Shown here: piece by piece, positions 1-13,300 of the stretch
Position numbering within the stretch: the stretch's first letter is position 1
Layout of the letters: each line of letters starts with the position of its first letter
Origin: Paguma larvata
Taxonomy: Eukaryota; Chordata; Mammalia; Carnivora; Viverridae
Length of the DNA: 64,000 bases
Direction: 5' to 3'
NCBI GenBank assembly: GCA_030068075.1
Contig: CM057837.1
Span: forward strand, 19,437,691 to 19,501,690
Notes under the pieces: generated by a model
Told to the model about the DNA's origin: nothing
What the model saw: the letters and a program-made list of their open reading frames with translations, nothing else
Databases searched by the model: none
Position numbers and translations under genes: made by a program

Positions 1-1262
1 ACCTTAACGGTCTCAAACCAACGCGGCTGCTTGACTTGGTAGTAAATCACAGACTTGTACTCTGAAATCCCTTCGTCGCCGGCACCCGGGAAAATCACAT
101 GCTTTGAAAGAAGGCATAAAGAGTTCACATCAGACCTCATGGAGCTTGACACTGCATACATCTCCCCACCTCCTGCCCCCATTAAATGAGCTCAGCGCAG
201 CACTACAGGAATGCCAACAGACCCGGCACAAATGGAATGTGCTCCCAGCAACGGGAGGACAGATCCGTCTGGGGCCAGCGCGGCCAGCATACAGTCTTGC
301 TCTCGGACATTTAAGCATCTTGATGCTTATCAGTACAGAGAGGCTACCGTCCTCCATCCCTCGTCCCCTCACCCCTAAAGGCCTTAACACCAAGATCTGT
401 AGCAAGTTGCCTGATTCACTAAGTAGGTCTAGAATAAGGAGCTTCGGACCAAAAAGGAGGTGGCAACCTTCCTTCCTGTTCCACCAGCTGTAAACACTGA
501 CCACCCGACTCCAGTGGAAGCAATACCAGAAAAGCCCAGATGGCAAGGGCAGCACTGCCTGGCAGTGACCCTGGACATGGGCCACCCACCCCTCCCAGCA
601 CAGCTGAGCCTCAGGTGAGCACACTGGGCACTGCTTGCCGCCATGTGGGCCCAGGGGAGTCCAGCCCTCCACCCGTGGTCCAGAGTGGGAGGTGGCGGGG
701 ACGTGTGCTCTGGCCTGGCCTCCGGTCATCAGAGGAGACCACATCTCCAAGCGCTGCCCAGCTCGCCGAGTCCTGCAGACCGCTGTGACCGTGCGGGAGG
801 AGGTCTCAGTAACCGCCACCACCCAGCAGAGCGAGAGGTCGGATGCCCGGATTCCAACCCCAGTCCTACCTCCCACGAGCTCTCTGACCCTGAACAAGAC
901 TTCTCTGGGCCTCAGTTTCCGCATCCCTCCCACAGTGATAATAACAGTGCCTGACCTTCCGGTGTGACTGGCCAGACCTCTCAGCCTTGGGTCTACGTTG
1001 GCAAGTGAGGCACAGTGACAGGGCCGGGGACCGAAGGTGGTCGGGACCACAGGGGTCTGCTGAGGCAGGCCGGCCCCCAGGCCCCCGTGCACACCAGCCC
1101 TCTGCAGAGAGCTGGAGAAAGGGGGTAAAGAGTGAACTCTCATCCCTAGAGAGGGGAACACACAGCCCCAGCCACGTCTTTCCCTATCGTGCAGCGGAGC
1201 CAAAGAAACACTTGGAAAATAAAGTTTCCCCGCTCCAGATTAAGCTTGGCAACAATAAATAC
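1..1262 (-). other. DOCK1: DOCK1 intron 14, partial
   Basis: Noncoding, GC-rich intron sequence with one MIR relic at about 775-960. The long antisense and sense frames here have no recognisable protein similarity or splice structure. Confidence 0.85.
775..960 (+). repeat. MIR-type SINE relic
   Basis: The order of MIR landmarks is kept: a GATTCCAACCCC box, then GAGCTCTCTGACCCTG, then GCCTCAGTTTCCGCATCC, then GATAATAACAGTGCCTGACC. It is strongly diverged, as expected for a MIR. Confidence 0.7.
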
Positions 1263-1387
1263 CTCCAACCGTTTTCCGTCTTCATCATAAACAGACACTG
1301 TAACCTCCACATTCTTCGCTGTCGTTTTGCTTCCTTTATCAAAATCCCCTTGAACTAAAGTTACGTAGATATCATTTCGAACATCAC
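1263..1387 (-). CDS. DOCK1: DOCK1 coding exon 14 (start of DHR-1/C2 domain)
   Basis: 125 nt encoding the end of codon 422 and residues 423-463. It reads [20 protein letters not shown] then [20 protein letters not shown] plus E. These are the first strands of the C2-like DHR-1 domain that binds phosphatidylinositol trisphosphate in the family. The acceptor is TTTTTCCCCCAG and the donor GTATTT, a weak donor. The next exon is off the window. Confidence 0.97.
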
Positions 1388-4300
1388 CTGGGGGAAAAAT
1401 TATACCTTTAAAACCAATCCATTATTCATAATGTAACCGAGAATTCTGCAAAACTGTCTAACTCGCCGCCTCTCCTAGCAAGGCGTTCGAAATACTGTAT
1501 TAGATGATTATGCAATATTTTCGACAAAACAGCCTAGCATTTAAAAGCATGACAAAAGCAGTGTTCAGCATCGTCAGCATGAGATGATGAGAAAGAGGAA
1601 AAATTTCAAGGCCCTTAATGATCTGCGTGGTTCTTCACCTCGGGAGGCAGCCCACACGCACGGTGGCTTCAATGCTGCTGATGGGTTTGCAATGACCGTC
1701 CCTTCCCAGTGTCCACGGCCCACTGTGACTCACATCACTATCTCGCGGTGGACCACTGGCTGTGTGCTCTGAGTCTGGGCAGCCAAAGAAAATCCCAGCG
1801 CAAATGACAACTGGCAATATGGGCTTCCTCTGCATTTTTCTAAGGACTTAAATGAAAAGCTGATTGAGAACTAGAACCACAAGCCAGTGTCCTGAGTCGA
1901 TGTCTGGGACCAGGGACCAGGGTCAAGAGAGCAGCTTTCTGCATGGATCTTCTCTCCTCCGGTAGGCAGTGGTCAGGATCCCAAAGAAGGTCCACAGGGA
2001 GCAGAATCAAACCCATCTGTGCGCATTTTAAAGTGAGCCGGGTCATAAATTGTGCAAAACAGAAACCAAACACAAAGCCCACACGCAACTGAGCTCAAAA
2101 CACTTCTTCCTACTGAGAGCACACGAGGCCCCCGGTAATGGTCCGACTGGGAAAACTTAGCAAGCTTCGTTAGCAACGTGATTTAGAGCAAGTAACACTA
2201 CCCAGCGACTGCAACCCTGCTGTCTGTCTGGCCCCGCCCACACCAGACCCACCTGCTCCCCCCCAGGGATGTGAGGAGCAGGTCTACCATGAGCACTGAG
2301 TGGCCCACTGTGTGCAAAGAACAAGGATCCCTTAAGAAAAAAATCCCCTTGCTTTCTTGTTTTGTTGTGGGCGTGTGTGTGTTTTGTGTTTTGTTTTTGT
2401 TGTTGTTTTTTTACTGCTCTATTCTGGCTTTTAATGGATCCAACTATTAAATTAAGCTTTCGTTTAAAAGTCATTATTATAATAATCCCAGTGGGTTGCA
2501 ACCACAGCCATCAGAGCTGCTGGGAGAGGAAACGGCTGCAGTCAATAATACCGACCGCGCGAGAAGCTAAGAGTCACGGAGTACGGGGCCAGGGGCAGGA
2601 GGCAGAGCCCCCAGGCCAACACCTGCCACTGATCCCTAGGTGGCCATGGACACGTCACTTAACCTCCCCTGCCACCCACCCCTGAACGGCCTCATCAATA
2701 AGGCAGGAGAGTCTCTGTGATCCCTCAGCCTGTAAATTCTACCAAAGCACAAAAGCCATAATCAGAAGGGGCCACAAGAGCTTCCTAAAGGCCTCATCGG
2801 CCGGACAGCCATCACACGCTAGGGGCAAGGGGGTGGTGAGCCCCAGGGTCCCACTCTCCTATCGGCCTAGACATCCATACTTGGGACCACCCCGCGAGTG
2901 AGACCCTGTTTACAGTGGATAAACTCCACACACGGGCACTCACAAGAGGGCCCTCGGAGAAGGCCACCGGGGCCATAGGGTTCTCGTTCCAGGAAGGAAG
3001 GAACTGGAAGGAGATGTGCGTGGACTCCAAGAGAACACTCCCTTCACCACACACAAGCCTCCAGCCATCTTCCCAGCTCAGAGAAAACCTCTGCTCCCCA
3101 CCAGGAGCCTCTGGAAACACCGCAGGCTTTCCCGAGGCTCACAAAAAGGTAGAAGAGCCACCAACGGCAGGCTCTCCCGCTGTGCAAAAAGATACACATC
3201 TCTGCAAGAGTATCTCCAGATGGTGTGGCAAGACAGGACAACGCACGCGTCTACCCACCCAACAGCCAGGGACCTGAGGGAAAACACCCCACGCCGTCTG
3301 TCCCCCAAGGGTCTGATGAAGCGCCCACGGCCTGTCGGTGATTCCTCCGCCGCCGTGGAGAGAACGTGGTGACTCGCTCTAGCTAGAATTCCACACGATG
3401 GGAACCCTGACTCCCAACTTAGCACCCAGAACCCGCCAGAACAACGGTCACCTGTATGGCTTCCCCGGGAATCTATTAGTAGATTATTTTAATGGTCTGG
3501 ACTTGCTTTTTCAGTTGACCAATTATAAAGGGAAATATGATCGGTCTGAGCAAAAGTTTTCTGGGTCTCCCTTTGAACATGAGGCCATCCTAAGACCACC
3601 CCAGATCAATGCACAAGGTCATCCTAATCCACAAATGTCATCTCAAATCCACATACAAGCAATACATTCACTGTGAACTCCAAACTAATTTGCTGCTTAC
3701 AGACTTGACTCACACCCGCAGGAGGTAGTCCTAGGTTTTATAATGTGCTGGATGTCGCTCTTCCTATGCGGGTAGGCCACTGTGATCCAGCCTAAGCAAT
3801 TTGAGATGTCTTTCACATTGATTTACCAGTTGGGAGCACACAGTGACCCACAGAAGCCCCGAAAGACAGAAGAAGCAGAAAGAACATGGCCCAGGGGCGC
3901 CTGGGGGGCTCAGTCGCTTAAGCATCCGACTTCCGCTCAGGTCATGATCTCGCAGTCTGTGAGTTCGAGCCCCGCGTCGGGCTCTGTGCTGACGGCTGGG
4001 AGCCTGGAGCCGACTTTGGATTCTGTGTCTCCCTCTCTCTCTCTCTGTCCCTCCCACTCATGCTCTGTTTCTGTCTCTCTCTGTTTCTCAAAAACAAATA
4101 AACATTAAAAAAGAAGAAGAAAGAAAGAACATGTCCCTAATAACCCTAAGATAAACAAAGCAAGATCTCTGACAGCAAGCGCAATGCGCGGATGCCTCTC
4201 CCTGCGAATGTACGGCGAAGCCCTCTTAAAGGGACACCACAGGGAATCTGAACGTGAGGTGGTGGGGCCCCATTTCTACTGCTCGTTAGCTGCATAACGT

Positions 4301-7300
4301 TAGGCTGCGGCTTAATTTGGATCGCAATTCGTTCAACACCAACTTGTCGGCTTCCGAGGTCCTCAAATGGATGAAGCCAAATGATTGACCTGAGCATCGT
4401 CTGCAAACCAAAACGTATCCCACAGAAGGAAGGGATAAGTATTAGCGTGCTTCCCCAAGATCTCGTGAGGATCAAATCACATTATTAACAAGAATGTTAT
4501 TTGGAAATTAAAAAGTAAATATGGGAATAATTTTTACGTGGAATCCCATTATTGGTTTAATAAGCTTAAAACCCATGACCGGGCCTGAGCAATACTCAGT
4601 ATTATCATGTCATCAGTAACATGAGCTGAAAGCAGGTACCAGCTGTGCACACTCATGTCTGCCCCTCCTTATCCTGACCCGATGTCCCTCCAAACATCCG
4701 TCTGGTGTTCATAGGACCCCTGCCGTTGGAAGGAGCTGACCTCCCCAGAGGTCTAGGGGGCTAATGTGTACGTTCTGTCACCCAGCCCATCGCTGCCCGG
4801 GGCCCGCAGAGCAGGGCACTGAGTAAGGCAGCCTGAATGCTGCTCGGAACACCACTGCTGGGAAACGCTGGGTCGAACGCATGCCACCTTCTTCAGGACG
4901 CCGGGGTCTGGGAAGAAGATGGGGGAGGAGAGGTGGAGCCAGTGCCCGGCTGACTCCCAGGCTCGCTCTGTCTCCGCAGCGCAGGGGCGTGAGCCGGTGA
5001 CTGTCCTCAGGCTTTGGCCACGTGTCCTGGCCCTGTGTCTTCTGCTACTTCCACCCTACAGCAACCCGACTCCCACCCGCCCTGCAGGTAGGAATGCTCG
5101 TTCCTCTCATTCTTCAGAGCAGCAGATGGCAGCGAGAGAGGTCAGGGTCTCGCCCAGAGCCACGGAGCCAGGGAGGGGCCGGAGCACAACTCACTTCTGG
5201 GGCTGAAGCCTGGGGTTCGAGGCTGGGGAGCCCCGCGGCGAAGACACATTTAAACCCACAACCCGTGCCGAGGGCCGGGAACACGGTAGGGTCTGTTTAC
5301 CTAAATTGTGCCCCCTTAACGCTGAGCATGTTCTGGCTGATTCCAAAGCTGTTAAGGGATCATCAGAGTGAACCTACGTTACCATCGTAAAAGGGCTTCC
5401 TTCATCCTAGAGTGAAGCCACCACCATGACATGTCCATTGATCAGACCCGAAGGGAGTCTGCCCGGCCCCTGAGAAAGCCCCAGGACCCACTGCCTTGAT
5501 TACAATACACGTATTGCGCAACCCAGCACGCGCAATCCCTGCGGCTGGGCAGTGCGACCTCTCGCCTCCATTCTTCCCTTTCACCAGGTGACGTGGGGCA
5601 GAGACAAACCACGAGGCATCTGGGTTAAGGGTAACAATGGAATACGGGACAGTAAAGATTTGCTTACAGCCACGGCGTTCAGTCCAGCTGGTGGTGGAAA
5701 CGCATCTCAAGTTCTCAGGGCTGGGTTCTGGAAATGCTTGTTTGACTGCTTGTTATGACTGTGGTACCACCAGAAGTCACTCCCCCAGCCCTCGCAGGCT
5801 ATTACAACCAAGAGAAGCCGCCTCCCCTCGGTCCGAACCTGGGCAGTCAGCAGTCATTCCGGCCACGGCTCCTGCCTGCCGGAATGATCCGTAACCCCCT
5901 CACCCGCCACCAGCTAGACCCTCCGGAGGCCAGAGCTACTACCGGTCACTGCCCTCACGCCGCTCTTTGCGGCCAGCGAGACGAACTCCCCAAATGCTGG
6001 CCACATCCACAGTACGCTCGGAAGCGTGCTAGGCATCCGTTCTTACCGGGCATGATGATCTCCGGAAACCCCGTTTTCCGAGCCACCGCTGTGGTCCGGT
6101 CCACTAAATGAGGAAATTCTTTTCTAATCTGATGGATATCTCCAGGAAGTAATTTCAGTGTTACCCACAAACCTAGAAAAACAATGGATGGGTGAGTCGT
6201 GTTTCAGCTTCCACATTTCTGAAAGATTTCAGGACGCCAAGCTCAATGAAGGAGCCACTTTTAATTCACAAGTCGACATCTTAAGAGAAAACGTGGGTGG
6301 ACGAGAAAGAGAAAGAGAAAGAGAGGGGCCGGGAAAAGGCACCTGGCCCTGGGAATCACCTGCGTCTGACTAGCTGGGACCCAGACCCGGGGCTGGCTGT
6401 GCGTGCCGCACAGGTGAGGCACACCGGCTGTGCACGGCACCTGCCCGGAACCCACAACTCCTCTGAACCGATAGTCATTCAAGATAAATCAGAAAGTAGC
6501 ATTTTTTTTGGTGTGATGGAGAAAGTTACCATTTTCCCTTCTCCCCAGAAGGATGACAGCACAGGAGGGTTCAGTAGGTAAATGCACAGCTTCACTAACC
6601 CAGCACATCTCAAGCTGCTAAGCGGCACCGGGCTTTCCAGAAGGTGGGCAGCGTAGCGCCGGGCTGCGAGCCACCGGCGAACCACCCCGCTCGGCCAAAG
6701 CAGCCTGGTCCCTCTGTTTCACAATGTCACAGCAAAGGATGAACAAATGCTCCGGCCACCACTTGGCTCTTCCCTCCAAGGGGGGTGGGGTGGGGGGTGG
6801 AGGAAGACTGAAACCCTCCGAACAAGATGGAAGGGGTGCCGTACAGAGGACACGGTGAACTTTCTAGTGTCTGCGAGCTGAGAGGTGTGCGGCCGCTCCC
6901 TCCGCGAAGCTGACACGGAGTTGCATCCTATGTAAGATACTCTTGTGCAGCAAGCAGAGAAGGCAAAAGTAAGAGGGAACACAGCAGACACGTTTTAACA
7001 AAAGCAAAGGCAGAAGGCAAATCGGTTGCCTGGCTCTCTCGGAAATTTTCAAAGACGGCCTTTCTCCCAAGTGAGAAAGGAGGGTGTCACCATCCGTCGT
7101 CACGTGCAGGTCTCCATCTCCCGGACCTCAGAGGCCTGGCCTGCGTGCTCCCTGGTCACTCAGCCCAGCAGGACCCAAGTGTGCATCAGAATATCAAGGC
7201 ATTTGCTCTCACTTACACTACTCGTGTGTGTGTGTGTGTGTGCGCGCGCACGCGTCTGTCAGGCGGTCTGTCCAGCTACTCCTCCCCTAGATGCACGCTT

Positions 7301-10300
7301 CCAGGGAGTAGGGACGAGTCATCACTGCTCAGCCCAGCACACTGCCTTCGGGAGCAGGCAGACGGGGAAACCGAGGCCCAGGCCTGTACACAAACGATGT
7401 GCATTCCAGGCCGACCCGGAAGTTTCCACACAAGGTGCACTCACCTGGGGCTGCTCCTGCCTAGAGCCGCTCTGCTGATGAAACCCCGCCCCTCACACCC
7501 TTCTCCTCCGGCTTCCGGTCAGCTAGCAGAAACATCTGGAAACATCTGTCCTCACGAAGACCGACGTCACTCTGGTTGAGAAGGACCACCGTCCCCGATG
7601 ACATGGTGCTCTCTGCCAGGTGAGGCCCTCTCCCCCTGCCACCCGGATAGTCTCTCTGATCTCCTCAAAGCTGTCTAATAGGCACCTACTGTGTGCCCGA
7701 CACACACTGGGCACTGCAGGCGCAGAGCAAACACTCACTGTATCCCCGCCAGGAACTTAGCTTCTATTTCGGGAGTCAAGCCCTACACTCACGGTCTCAG
7801 TGAAATATGCAACAGCCAAGAGCTCTCTAAGGAAAAGTCCAGGGCACCTGGAGACTGGGTCCCCAAGGCTGCAATGCTGGGGGGGGGCGCAAAGGCTCAT
7901 CTAACGAAGAGACATCACAAGAGATCGGAAGATGAGTCACTACTAACTGAGGGGGGCACACACCTGTTCCCCCCCCTCCCCTGGGCGCCTGGAATCCCAA
8001 GCCGAGCGGGGAGAGCCAGGAGATGAGGCTAGGAAGGGCGGCAGGGTCCCGGCCCTGCGGAGCCCTGTCAGCCATGGCGGGAAGTCTCCATCTGAAGGCA
8101 TGGGCGGGCTGGCGAGAGGGGCGAGTCCCAGGGTCCCACATGACAAAACTCCGGTGGCCGGGTGGGCGTGAACAGGAGGGAGGGTGGGAGTTCAGAGCCA
8201 AGTGAGGGGCCGGGCGCCGAAGCCGCTGCAGGAAGCCAGGACGCACCCCACCGCACATGGGGATGGAGGGACCTGTGTGGAGGTCAAGCCAGACCTGGAG
8301 GAAGGAGGGATGGGGAGAGCTGTGGGCGTGGCCAGTAGGTGCGGGGATACCATTCCTGGATCCAGAAAACCCTGCCTCCTGGGGACGTCTGGGGGGACGT
8401 CTGGAAGGGTAAGGGCATAAGCAAGGAGAGAAAGGAGAGGACCCTTTAAGATGCACAGAACTCCTGACATCCAAAGCTCACAAAGGACCTCAGAGGCCAG
8501 AGCAAGCAGGGAAAGGGCAGAGGGGCGGCAGCGCCGTGGTCAGCAGCACAAAATGCAGCCCGAGGAACAGGGCAGTGTCTGTGGGCCGAGCACCCAGGTG
8601 TTTCAGAGGACCACCGCAGGTGCACCCCTCGTGAAGACAGGAGGGGGCAACGCTGCGGGCGGGCAGAGAAGGAACACAAACGAAGGTCACAGGGAGGAGC
8701 TATGAGCCACTCTGTCGAGAAGCTGGGAGAGAGAGAGCCAATACACAGAGACGGATGTATTATCTAAGGTAGATTGTTTTAGGCACGGTGTTTTCCTTTT
8801 CTTTCTTTTTATATTTTTTCCTTCCTCTTTCTTTTTAAGATACAAAACTCCAAATCACGAGAGTGAGAGTATGAAGAACGAGGGGAAAAGCATAACCAAT
8901 AAAAGGAGGTCCCTGAAGGAATGTCAGGGGGTGACACCCAAACAGGGACACAGGTATCATTGCTCAGGATGTGCACTGCACAAGGCCTTAGCAAAGGCAA
9001 GTGGGAGCTAAACCCAGCCCACCCTCCGCTCATCAAGCTGTGTGCCCAGGCACTGCCTGCCTCTCCCCACTCACTCGGAGGACGGGCACCCTTGTTCTAA
9101 TTCACACAAAAGGACCACAGATTGGTGTGGCTCTGGAACTTCAGGAGAGGTCTCTTCAAAGGAGAGCAGACGGACCCCTGAGGGGCCGGGCCCCTAACCC
9201 ACGGCCGTGTCTTCGGGGAGAGCAGAGCAAGTCAAAGGGACACGCGCCTAAGTGCCAAGGGAGACCATCGCCGCGGGTGACGCGGACGTGATCCCTCCGG
9301 GGACGCCAGGGTGCGGCTGCGAGCCTCTCCAATCGCTGCTCCCAAACCCCCCACAGGAATGAGCGTCCCCAGAACGAATCCCACTCAGTGACATTCGTCA
9401 AGGACTCGCAGGACACATGAGGCAATCGTTTACAGAGGTCAGAGGCAGAGGAATGTTTGAAAACACTATTCTCGAATCCGCCTGCCTTCCAAACACCTTT
9501 CCTGCTCACAAATACGAGCGTGCTCAACGATCTTCGTTCATCAACTAGTTACTTAATGACACAATTCAATTTGTTACAACGCGATTTAAACACAGAGATT
9601 AAGCCTCCCTGATTACATTGGGTTTAAAGCACTTTCCTCAAAGGAGAAAATGAGGCCAATTTTCAAAGAAAAGAGTGCATTGGAGGTTGACTTTTGCTTA
9701 ACCAGAGTGGCTAAAAACAAAAGCAATTAGCATACATTCATTCTAGCTCCAACAATAGGAGCGGATGTCTGGGAGGTCAGGTGGTGAGGACTCACTGTCC
9801 ACGTCAAACTCCCAGCCCCTCTGGTGTCAGGGTTCAGAATAATTGGGGCTAAACATAAAAAATGTCATTTGGGACGAGTCAACACATCGATGTAAACCTA
9901 AAATAGGCCGAAGCCGAGGGAGGGGCCGGGAGGGACGCGCGTGGGGAGCTCTGGCTGACAAGCCTGCACGTGCGTCCCACGCCCCGTACTCTCCACGGCG
10001 GCTGCAGACACGGCCGGGGAGCGCTGGGTCACCACCACCGCGCTAAACACGCGGCTCCACCGGGCCAGCCCCACGCACCCGGCAGCGGGTTCCGTGCTGC
10101 GTTCCCGGGACCGCGGCGGTCTCTGGTCTCCCTGGAATGCACTGCAGCCCGCTCCCTAGGAACCCCGGAGAAATGTTCACCGTAGTTAGCTTCAAGGGAA
10201 AGGGAAAAAAAAAAAAAAACTAGCAACATCACCCACTTCGGTGCAGGCAGAAAACAATGCTCTTGTCTCTCAGTTCTCACTGGGACCTAAACACACCGCT

Positions 10301-13300
10301 CCTTCTCTATTTCAAAGATCGGGCCCCTGGTATCAGCCCAACGGGCCTCTGGTGACACAGATTTGGGCCACGATACCAGTGAGATTGATGCAGGCAGGCC
10401 GCGGGTCCTCCTTGCGAGTCGTTTCCCGCTGGCCTGACACCAATCTCCACTCTTCCTGTGTGGCTCTGAGACAGAAGTTTATCACCATCTGATGGCTCTG
10501 CAAGAGAAACTCATCCGACAGGAGCCTGGGGTCTGGGCACTGGGGCTCCCGGTCTGAGGGTGGCTCCAATCAAAACAGCTTTAATTGGATCTCCCTGTGG
10601 TTTTCAATTAACGTGCAAATCAGAGAGCCCGGTAATTGATGAGAAGGTGGGTCCTGGGTCAGCTTAAACCGCTCTGTCTACAGAGGTCACGGTTCATTAA
10701 TGCTTTGGGATGGGGTTTTTGCTTTGCTGCTGTTCGCCAGGGAAGGGGCTGGCTAGATCACAGCAAAGAAAGCCAAAGGCTTCTCATTCATTCCTCTAGA
10801 AAATTCATCCATTCACATTCTCCTTTATAACAATGGGAAACGAATCACGAGAATTGTTTCTTAAAAGGCTAGCAACACAGGTAACCAGACAATGAAAGAC
10901 GTATATCCACCTACACTCCGCTGAGTTTATGGCTAAGTCCGCATCTAACCCGGGACTGAAAAGTGGGTTCTCCCAGCGGTGCCGACAGCAGCCTTAGCTA
11001 AGAGTTCTGAAGGTGACTTCCCCTTGAGCTGGAGGCGCAGCCTCAGTAAACAGCTGTTTTCTGGCAGCGGTCCTGGCCAGCCCGGGTGCCAACTGTCACC
11101 AGCCTGGGGGGATTGATTCATTGCCTCTGCCTCCAGAAGGTCAGCTGCTGGGAAACTTGTCAGCGTGGGATTAAAAACAATGAGTGCAAGACATGGAGTC
11201 AGGAGGAGAAACCCCTTCCCTTACAAAACTGAAGAGAAATCTGTCTGTGAAAGGAAGCCACTTCCTCAGAGGGGAGAAGGGGAGCCCCAGGAAGCAACGT
11301 GCCAGCAAGTAGCGTGCGACACCGGCAAGGGAAACAGAGAAGAGCGCATGCAGAGCTGTGTCGCGTTGAGCGTCTCCACTGCTCTCTGAGCAGCAAAGGG
11401 GAAGTGAACAGCCAGGGGACAACTACTGTAGTCTCTCGTGAAGTCGTTCAAGTGTTTTCAAAAATGGCTAGGATGAGAGGAGAGGGCTGGAGAAGACTCA
11501 GGAAAGCCGAGTGGCTTCTAGGCTCATCAACTCTGGACTCTTTGCAAACATTTAGTTGTGTCCCACTCAGCCTTGTACATACATTGGACAAGTCCATCCT
11601 TATCCAACACTGCCAGCGTCACCATCACCACCACCATCATCACCATCATCCTCATCACCATCATCACCATCACCACCATAATCATCATCACCATCAATAT
11701 CATCACCATCATTACCATCATCCGCACCACCATCACCATCATCCTCATCACCAACATCATTATCACCATCATCACCATCACCACCATAATCATCATCACC
11801 ATCAATATCATCACCATCACCATCATCACCATCATCCTCATCATCACCACCATCATCATCAAACTAAAATGCAAACCATACAGCATTGTCCCAAGTTCAT
11901 GTAATAAACAAACATTTGTAGAAACAAAACAAGAGAATACATACCCTGGCCCTTGTGGTTGACTTCTTTGGCAGCAATGACTTTGTTTATAACAGTCTGA
12001 AGGAAGTCATTCTCCCCTGCCACCCTGGGTGAAAAACGGGATGACATGTTCAGCGGCTTGTGTCGAATGGCGTCGTCCAACGCGAGCCTGGAGGGCACGG
12101 GACGACCAAGACCACAGGAGACAAAGGGGCACAGAGACCCAGAGGTCACGGTAACAAGGGAACACAAGAGATCATCGTCACCGAGTGCGAGAGAGTCATC
12201 ATGAGTCCACGCACGACAAAGGACAGGATAGGTGACAAGAGAGACAGGGAAGAGCATTGATCAGGAAAATGCTGAAACACAAGCGAAGTAAAGCAAACGA
12301 GGCCAACCCTATCCCCAGGAAATAAACATCCACCAAGCCTCCACTCCACTTCTACCAGATAATTTAAAAAAGGGGGGGGGGAGGGGAGGGGAACTTATCT
12401 GAAAATAATGTAGACAGCATTTAATCACAAGGAATGTTTATGTCTATTTCTTCAATGTCTGTCATTCCTGACCATAACTTAGGTCAAGGGGCAGGTGGTT
12501 TGAAGGGAAAAGCAAAACCGAGACCAAAAGACGATCCTTACAACCTAAATGCTTGGGGAACGTGGGTGGCAACCACTCTACTCCATCACGCTGTGTACTC
12601 AGTGTAGCCTCAGATAATTAAGTGTGAAGAGAATGGCACAGTCTCTGGAGAACGTAACCGCCATGTCTGAAAAGTGACACTGTGATGCAATGACAAGTGC
12701 AAACCATAACCGTTTGGGGGGTCCCACGGATCATGAGTTTTTAACAGAAGCTACGCTAAGACCAAGAGATAAGTACAAACAGGCAACATGTGCAAAGAGA
12801 AATACCATGTAGCACAGCAAAGTACAATATGCAATGAGTAAGAAAATACACGTCATGTGCATAATGTTCGAAATCACTTCCAGAATGAAGGACAAGGGTT
12901 ATTCATCAATTGAGCCTCCAGTACTCAAGAGAGTCGAGGACTTTCAATTAACTTCACCACGTTAAAAAAGACATGAGAGAGAAAGATGTACACGGTACTT
13001 CCTTCCCTAAAACTTATCTTGTGATACAATAAATCAGTTTTAATGGAGCAAAAAACGGTTTCATTAGCATGGCATTTCCCAAAGAACTGGTTTCATTGCT
13101 TATTTTGCTATTAAAATCATGCTGCTCTTTTGTTTCAAACGCTAGAAATATTAATCTGTATATTAGTCTTCCTTTAATGGAGCAAGGAGTCACAAATTAC
13201 AGCAAGAGTTGAACATGTAATAATATTTCTTAAAAGGGGTGTTTTGCTGTGAGACAGAAAAAGGTGGCGGCAACATGGTCGTAACACGGCCCAGTGAAAT

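Larger units (their letters stand above)
1388..6046 (-). other. DOCK1: DOCK1 intron 13
   Basis: 4659 bp. It contains MIR relics near 2570-2715 and 5105-5215, a TTTGT-rich stretch at about 2355-2415 and one carnivore SINE at 3894-4121. I recognise nothing else. Confidence 0.9.
6173..11944 (-). other. DOCK1: DOCK1 intron 12
   Basis: 5772 bp with no recent SINE or L1. It holds a G-rich run (6779-6802), a GT/GC tract (7222-7254), a CpG-rich island (9905-10165), AT-rich non-repetitive stretches around 9540-9760 and 10560-10650, and a CAT/CAC array (11618-11862). Confidence 0.9.

Noticed and set aside
130..1203. 357-codon antisense frame, the longest in the window
   Set aside because: It lies in intron 14, crosses a MIR relic, has no recognisable domain, and is open mainly because the region is GC-rich.
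11299..11904. 201-codon histidine-rich frame
   Set aside because: It is a translation of the CAT/CAC array. All frames of such an array are open, and there are no splice sites, start context or neighbouring gene.
12025..12112. Upstream extension of exon 12 as coding
   Set aside because: The frame is open into intron 11, but a good acceptor (TTTTTCACCCAG) and phase matching with exon 11 exclude it.
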